Positions 57,538-64,000 of a DNA stretch of 64,000 nucleotides are shown here, piece by piece. The translations under genes and the position numbers were made by a program. The stretch lies in NCBI RefSeq assembly GCF_003597395.2, contig NC_133770.1, forward strand, positions 28,687,496 to 28,751,495. The letters are read 5' to 3'. Origin of the DNA: Chelonoidis abingdonii. Taxonomy: Eukaryota; Chordata; Testudines; Testudinidae. Every line of letters begins with the position of its first letter. Within the stretch, counting starts at the first letter, position 1. Below the pieces are notes generated by a model. That model did no database searches and was not told where the DNA came from. It worked only from the letters and a program-made list of their open reading frames with translations.

Positions 57538-59565
57538 TATGGTAGTATGAAGAGGAACACAGAAACTAGGGCAAGAGGCTTCTGCTGCTAAACCTGCACT
57601 CCTACAATAAAGTCAACGGCATATTCTGCAACACAAGCAGTTAAGGCAGGAGCAGATGCCACTAAACCTGTAATAGAGACAGAGAGCCAATAGTGCAGTG
57701 GTAGGACTCTCAGATAGTGTAGTGATTGCATAGACTCACTTTTCTCCCACCTACTATCACTTCCTTCTTAATTCACTTTCGTTATTCAGAGAGTCTAATT
57801 ACATCCTCACCTGTCCTTTGCTTGAATATTAAACATATCCAGTTTCCCTCTTACGCTGGTTTCATAGCAAAGAAACTGCATTGGTTTCATTTGTGTTATT
57901 CCTGATTTAGACTGATGTAAGTGAGATAAGAATCAGGCCTCTGCTTTTAGAAACCTAATTTTGGGGATTCTTCAGCCTTTTAGAAAGAGATGATTGCTTT
58001 TCTACTATATTCTATAACTTTAGTCTTTATTTAGAGGGATGTAAGGAGCAATGTGTTTTAAGAATTGTGTTCTCAGTGGTACTATCTATGCAACCTCTTA
58101 CCTTCGCCAGCTCTTAAACAGGAAAATGTCAAAAACCATAAACTCCTCAAAAGAAATCATGCAACCATTAAAATAAGATAATTCCACTATTGCATGTTTG
58201 GATTTTTGCATATGAATATGTCCCTGAAAAGCATATGTGTTGCATAAAGAATTTGTCTTCATAGAGCGATCCTCACTAATCCCTCTAATTGCAGGTTAGG
58301 GTTGTCCACATTTTGAGGATTGCAAATGTCAGCATTTTTAAAGTACCAACGCTTCTTAATTTTAAAGAGATCAGTAGGACCACTATTCAAGAAAAGAAGC
58401 AATTTAAAAGCTCCATAATTCAATTCTTAACTATTTCTCCCACTATAGATCCCTGTCCCCAATACCCTGTATATAGAGAGGGATCACAGCTGTGGTGGAA
58501 TGTAGCTACCCCTTGGATGGAACAAATCAGTCATGTTGAGCTAGCAGCACTATGGTGCACAATTGTTTCCGGCAGTCAGAATCTGACCTTGGATTTGAAT
58601 CAATGGAAATATGAACAGAATTTGGCCCCATATGGTAGAAGTGAATAAATAAAGCAAATGAAAATACCAAAGGAATTTAGGTAGGCAGAATGGGTTTACC
58701 AAAATTGGAAGATGAGTAGGACACCAGAAGCTAACAATGCTTGTAAAAACTTGAGGATATCAACAGTAAGAAATGCCAGTGAATCCTAGCATTATGTTTG
58801 TTCACTGGTTCTGTCTTCACTTGGGAAAGCAGTGCCACCTACTAAAACATCACCACCAAGGTTACTCTTGGAGAACTCCCAGATCCACAAACTCTACTTA
58901 GATTGTAGGAACTAACACTCTGATGTTATTAACATGTTTCCATGGTTCTTGTCATTGCAGTCCCTGAGTGCCTTTATTTTCTCCAGTGATGTGATTTCTA
59001 CAACTTACCTCACAAGGTCTTTCTATTGCTAATTCTCCTTAGTTAATTTCCACCCACCCTCCCACCACATACTCAGAGAATCACAATTCCTCTCCTGCTC
59101 CTTTCTCTTGTTGCCCTTAAAAGAGGACAATTTCTTTGCTGGCTCATGCCTAGCCAGCTACTCTACCAAAAAGATATAGTGGTGGATGTTTGGCTCCATC
59201 CATGCCCCACCGCTTCCTTACCCACTTATTCATGAGGACAATACCTCTAGAAATGGGCTGCCCTCTACACGAGACCTAGACCCCAGAATCAGGAAAGCTC
59301 ACAAAGATGTTGAGAAATTCCTAGGTATCACAAGGACATAATCTAGTCCTGAGAACATGAGAGGATATACCACAAAAATGCCAGTCAAATAGAAATAAAA
59401 TGTTTTCTAGTAATAATTAATTTGACTTTTATTTAGCAGTAGGACCATGCTTTTATTATTGTTTCCTTTCTCCTTCATCCCCTCTCCAAGCATTCTGTTA
59501 TATCTTCATTTTTTATTCCTATTGTGTAAGTGAATCCACTAGCATGGACCATTATGATTACACCT
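57538..59565. other. Mostly unique DNA
   Basis: No gene is recognised. At 57895-57935 CCTGATTTAGACTGATGTAA, then GTGAGATAAGAATCAGGCC is a short hairpin-repeat fragment like 38333-38466. A plus-strand 119-codon frame (58289-58648) lacks any known domain and ends without downstream support. Confidence 0.45.
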
Positions 59566-59958
59566 GTGTGACACCTTAAGTTCAACCCAGAGCAGTAAGG
59601 GGCAGTGTCACTATCTGCCCTACAACTCTGGGTGCCTTAATGCTATGCCGCTGTGGCTCACAGTCCTGATACCAATAGCCAGCCTACAAGCCTGCAGGTC
59701 ACACCCGGCTTCCAACATCCAGTTACTTTTTGCAGAGTGACCCCAACACCTCTTCCAATCCAGACTTTCCCCAAACTGTCTGCCCTGTAGCATCCAACCC
59801 TCTTGTTAAACACTTACAGAAGTTATTAAGTTCACTGCTCCCTTAAATAGACAGCAACCAGCAGCTTACTACCTTCACGAGGGTTAACAAACACTCAGTT
59901 TGAATGAAATCACTAAACTGATTTATAGTAAAAGTAAACCAATTTTATTTTAAAAAGT
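59566..59958 (-). repeat. LTR-like dispersed repeat
   Basis: CTGTGGCTCACAGTCCTGAT, then ACCAATAGCCAGCCTACAAG and GAGGGTTAACAAACACTCAG match a long repeat I associate with turtle genomes, here probably in reverse orientation. AATAAA lies near the left of the minus-strand reading (about 59945). The ends were not resolved and no retroviral frame is present. Confidence 0.4.
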
Positions 59959-60690
59959 CATAGATTTATGTTCCTCCACAGGTTCAGCTTTATTATTCCT
60001 GTTGTAATATGAGATGATGAAATAATGAATAGCCTCATGCAAAATATGGTATATACATATTAGCGCTACTTCATTAGATATGTGATCTTGGGATCTATTA
60101 TACAGTGCTAGAGAACAAGGGAGAAAGCCATGTGATAAACTGCGGCACTGAGTGTAAGGTAGTTTCTTTGAGTTCTTCAGTGATCATGCTGCATGTTTCC
60201 TGATCCTATTTGCTTTATGTGGTAAAATCCATTTGCAAAATTCAGTCTAGTGTTGTAGGACAACTGGATCCCTGTATCAGTGCAGGTGAGTATCAAGTGC
60301 TCTTCTGATTTATTGGTCACTAACATCTCTGGAAACCACAGTTTCCTGAAGATGTGAAACTTTCTTTCACTGGAAGAATTCTGAGGAACAAATACCCATG
60401 ACAGTACTCCAGGCAGAGTTGTGAAAAGGAATAGGTCAATTTTCATGTCAAGCAGGTTCATTAACTATGCAACTTTATCGACCCCAACAACAAATTAGGT
60501 TAGTGGCAGATTATGACCAGTATATTTAGGGAGTAGGGCCCTGTCCATTCCCTGCCCACTGCATCGTTATTATTGCTCGAAACCAACCCAAACTCTGGTT
60601 AGCCCACACAGACGTGTACTGGAGGATTCCGTGTCCCCTTTACTGTGAGGTTATGTAATTCAAGTCACAGACTTGCCCAATATTTTTAAA

Positions 60691-60785
60691 GTCATACATT
60701 TTAAGACCAGAAAGTACAGTTATAAGTCTAAAAACCCAGTCTGATCTCCTGTTCAACAAAAGCTATGGAACCCAGTTCTTCCACT
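60691..60785 (-). mobile_element. CR1 LINE 3' end fragment
   Basis: ACATTTTAAGACCAGAAAGT, then CAGTCTGATCTCCTGTTCAA and CAAAAGCTATGGAACCCAG match the reverse complement of the CR1 end 'TGTGGCCTGTGTTATACAGGAGGTCAGACTAGATGATC...' in an older variant. Confidence 0.6.
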
Positions 60786-62609
60786 GAATCCAACAACATG
60801 TGGTTGAACTAGAATTACATTTACTAAAAACATGAGTCCAAGAAAATGCAGTGAGTTTGGTGTCACTTTTGCTTATGATATATTAAATCACCTATATGTT
60901 GTCTTCTGTACTAAATCTCTCTACTAGAAGAAACCAGAAAGCAAAGTTTTCATAGGTTTTTATTTTCTTTAGCTTTGCTTGGTTGGTTGTGTTGCATGAT
61001 CCCTAATGTTTGTTTGGGTATTTTTAATTTTTTAATTTTATCACCAATTGTCAAACCAAAGTTAAAAGACTGTTCTAATTCTTCTGAACATGTCTAGTTT
61101 TAGACTGCAATATATCAGGAATCCTTTGGTCAATGTACTTCAAATTTTGTAGAAAAGTTCTACATTAGGCACAGATTTAACCTGCCAATTTTAATGGTAA
61201 TACAAGTTCATTGTTCATTTTAGGTGGGGAGCTAACATCAGGCTTATAAAGAAAACTTAACAATGCAACCTTAACAACAGACACACCATAATCAAATAAC
61301 AGAGAGAAAGATTTAAGATTCTGCTTTAGAATCTGTAGTGTTACATAAACTAGATGCTTCAAAAGATGTACACTGATTGCTATTAATAGCTTAATTCCTT
61401 GATCTATGGCTGCAAATTTTATAAGAGGATGATGTTCTATTTTTGCTTTTAAAATACAGCATTTCAAGGCAAATTCCATGTAAAAAGCCAATGCCAGTTC
61501 CAGCTGTCACATTTTTCCTTACCAAGCAAATATCCTGACCTCATAACTCCTTGCCAAGGCTTGGCCTCAAAATGCACTATTTAAAAAGAAAATAAAGAAC
61601 CCAAACTTGTTCAGACTCTGGGAATATTTCAGCCTGCAGCTCAGCAAAAAGCCTCTATCTAAAACCAATGAATTTCTCTGGACTGTTAAGAAATGACCAG
61701 AGGGGCTAATTAGCTGTTGCACAATCTGAATCTTCTTGATTATTTGTCAATAATTTAAAAAGGAGCAGGCATGTAGGGTTCTTCCTACTATGGTCAGGTG
61801 AAACTAGAAGGGCCAGCTCCTCATCTGGGTGCCTATGTGCATCTTTACCTGCCTGGCCCCATGAGCCTAATTCATCCCTACTGTAAAACAGGTAAAATCA
61901 GTGTAATTACACGAGGAATGAATTTGGTCCACAATGTCATAGACTGGATTTGAATGTGCTGAATATTATTACTTTTCTTTAATTTGGGTTGATTATGCTG
62001 CCCATGAAATATGATGGATTATTGGCCATGCAGACTTAAATTTGATACACAGATTTATAAAATAGCCATTGCATGGGTAATGGAAATACAAACCTCCCTC
62101 TACACTGCTCTACCGATATGACTTATCCCTGTTTTGAGCTATGTCTAGGTGTGAGATGGTGGTCCACACTCCATCCCCCTTTGGTCTTTGGTACCCCTGC
62201 TGAAACTACCAATAATGGTGCAGATCATAGTGCTTTTTGTATAGTGAAGATGAGTCCATTAGTAACAGGAGTGAGACCATTCACTCCCTTAGCATAGATC
62301 ATCAAAGGTTCCCAGGCTATGTTCCATGGGGAGTTTGCTGGTTGGCTGCAGAGAACTAGTTGGACATGTGATGTTGGCTCTGTTTCTTGTTCCCATCTGC
62401 TGCTATAAGCCTCCAAGATCTTCATTGCCAAAAATGGTCTGGAATCTATAAGGGTTCCATATTTATTACATCAAAGGATGTTAAAAATGCTTTCCTAACA
62501 TTAGTTTTGCATGTCAATAATTGGGGTGTTTTTTAGCTACACCAAAGATGTTCTGCAATGGCAAATGCAAGGAAGGTGACCTTTATATTATGATATGCTC
62601 TGGGAATGA
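60786..62609. other. No recognised gene
   Basis: AT-rich DNA. At 61868-61935 AATTCATCCCTACTGTAAAA and AATCAGTGTAATTACACGAG, then GAATGAATTTGGTCC looks like a diverged hairpin repeat. A 104-codon minus-strand frame (61177-61491) has no domain. Confidence 0.45.
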
Positions 62610-62694
62610 TTAGGGAGAAGTTCTGTGGCCTGTGTTATACAGAAGGTCAGATTAGGTGATCACAATGGTCCCTTCTAGCCTGGGAATCTGTGAA
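62610..62694 (+). mobile_element. CR1 LINE 3' end fragment
   Basis: TTCTGTGGCCTGTGTTATAC, then AGAAGGTCAGATTAGGTGAT, CACAATGGTCCCTTCTAGCC and TGGGAATCTGTGAATAA is a well-preserved CR1-type 3' terminus. Confidence 0.8.
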
Positions 62695-63668
62695 TAAGGA
62701 ATAAGATAGGTGGTGGTAAGATCTCTCTGCCAACATGCAACCCACACTGTGAAAGAGTTTGACAACCCTGGTCTAAGATTTAAAGGGCAGACCAGGCCAA
62801 TATTAAAAAATTAGGGCACTGAGTTTTCCAGAACAAGTGACTACATTCCAAGAACTTCAAATTACATTTCCACTGGAAAATCAAAGCTAAAATAATAGAT
62901 ATCAGATGGTGAGACATTTTCTTCAGACTGTACTATTAAAAAATCAGTTACAAAGCACAAGAAAGAAATATTTCAATTGTCACATATAATCCACATATTA
63001 TGCTCTATTAGCATTATTTAACTATCATATTATTATTGTTATTATTATTATTATTATTTTTAAAACCCCTAAAGTTAAGACAAGAACTTAGAATAAATTT
63101 AAATGCAAAATGGTGGGACAAAGTTCAAAAGTTTCCCTTTAAAATAAACAAAAAACCCAAAAGGCAAAATTTAAATCACTCCGTTAATCTTTTTATTTGG
63201 GACACAAAAAAAGAATTTGTTTGGTTCACAAGATTCCATCTGTGCAAATGATCTGATATGATGACACACTTCAAAACTACTTTAATATGTTTAATGAAAA
63301 TCCTACTGCATTAATATAAACTTTTTTTTTTTGTTCTTGGGAACTTTGCTTACTTTTCTATGTGTGGACTTATGGTAGGGAGTTCAACTAATTAGCTTCC
63401 TGTGTAAAAACTGGAAAAATAGGTCACTAACCAAAAATTCTCTACCAATAAATAAAAAGAAATAACATGAAATAAGAAAATATTTTGGGGGGAAGAATAA
63501 GAATTGCAGGATTTTTAAGAAACCATCTGAGTCCCACAATTGGACTGTGAATTAAAAGTCCTAATCATAAGTTATAGCAATAACACTGACTAGGTGGTTT
63601 GGGAAAAGTTGTGCTGCCATTTTCCATGCTGTATTCAGTCTTGTAGATAAATAGGGTTGGGCCTTTGA
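62695..63668. other. No recognised gene
   Basis: AT-rich DNA with a TTA-type simple repeat at 63029-63060 and an A/T-rich stretch to 63500. At 62745-62775 GTGAAAGAGTTTGACAACCC, then TGGTCTA may be a MITE end. Nothing else is supported. Confidence 0.45.
63029..63060. repeat. (TTA)n simple repeat
   Basis: Ten near-perfect TTA/ATT units with one TTG interruption. Simple tandem repeat. Confidence 0.85.
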
Positions 63669-63950
63669 GGGTTTGTCTACACTGCAGTTAGACACCCACG
63701 GCTGGCCTGTGCCAGCTGACTTGGGCTCGGGCTGCAGGGCTATTTAACTGAGGTGTAGACATTCTGGCTCAGGCTGTAGCCTGAGCCCTGGGACCCTCCC
63801 ACCTCCAGGTTCTTAGCATCCAGGTTCTAACCCGAGCATGGAAGTTCACACATCAATTAAACAGCCCTGTGGCCTGATCGTCACAAGCCCAAGTCAGCTG
63901 GCATGGGCCAGCTGCTGTTGTCTAAGTGCATTGTAGCTATACTTTCAGAC
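63669..63950. mobile_element. MITE with GTCTACACTGCAG ends
   Basis: This starts TTTGTCTACACTGCAGTTAG, then ACACCC, and ends TTGTCTAAGTGCATTGTAGC, then TATAC, imperfect inverted copies. The interior contains paired blocks: TGTGCCAGCTGACTTGGGCT near the start and AGCCCAAGTCAGCTGGCATG, then GGCC near the end, so the whole element is fold-back. It resembles 38513-38718 in its termini. No coding capacity. Confidence 0.7.
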
Positions 63951-64000
63951 TGTAGTTCTATCAGTCTGTAATGTCTCATTAGCACTGGACCCTCCTGAAA

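Noticed and set aside
57141..57560. 139-codon minus-strand frame
   Set aside because: Composition-driven frame in GC-rich transposon-like DNA, overlapped by other frames, with no domain.
58289..58648. 119-codon plus-strand frame
   Set aside because: No recognisable domain and no supporting splice or promoter context; length is within chance for 64 kb.

Overview
The window looks like non-coding vertebrate nuclear DNA, most likely from a turtle. It is AT-rich, depleted in CpG outside a few transposon islands, and no open reading frame resembles a host protein. The lineage call rests on repeat content recognised from memory of reptile genomes: CR1 LINE 3' ends on both strands, short 'GGCACCTTA..GACTAAC' Penelope-like tails, GC-rich hAT and Harbinger-like DNA transposons with GTCTACACT-type termini, and MIR-like and L3-like fragments. 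No database search was possible, so family names other than CR1 are provisional. Everything readable as protein is a decayed retrotransposon or transposase relic.

Layout. 1-8.5 kb: mostly unique sequence, with a Penelope-like tail that has an inverted arm (2145-2347), a minus-strand CR1 3' end (2829-3012) and a probable solo LTR (4217-5093). 8.5-11.5 kb: a 3-kb plus-strand CR1 with readable endonuclease and reverse-transcriptase motifs in broken frames. 11.5-18.2 kb: a dense transposon cluster holding a tRNA-like repeat, a second unrelated reverse-transcriptase relic (12108-12825), GC-rich repeats, a Penelope-like relic with zinc-finger-like and GIY-YIG remains (15250-15961), and a 2-kb Harbinger-like DNA transposon (16192-18245). 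18.2-35.8 kb: mostly unique DNA with a second hooked Penelope tail (22648-22876), a MITE (27956-28239), hairpin repeats and MIR-like pieces. 35799-36842: a GC-rich hAT element with a perfect 8-bp target duplication and 14-bp terminal inverted repeats. 37-54 kb: scattered small repeats, a tRNA-derived SINE (about 42660-42880) and a large fold-back element (46691-46973). 54.7-57.5 kb: a second cluster with a Penelope tail, a hAT dimerisation-domain relic (minus strand), a hAT MITE and a MITE nested in another MITE. 57.5-64 kb: unique DNA with CR1 ends, an LTR-like repeat and a terminal MITE.

No genes act together here. The region is a gene desert or the interior of a very long intron that has accumulated at least seven classes of transposable element. 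I found no convincing undescribed system. The most informative structures are three tail insertions sharing one 3' terminus and carrying an inverted arm (two with target duplications), the intact-ended hAT with a GC-rich interior, the fold-back at 46.7-47.0 kb, and the nested MITE pair. Host exons shorter than about 60 codons could have been missed.
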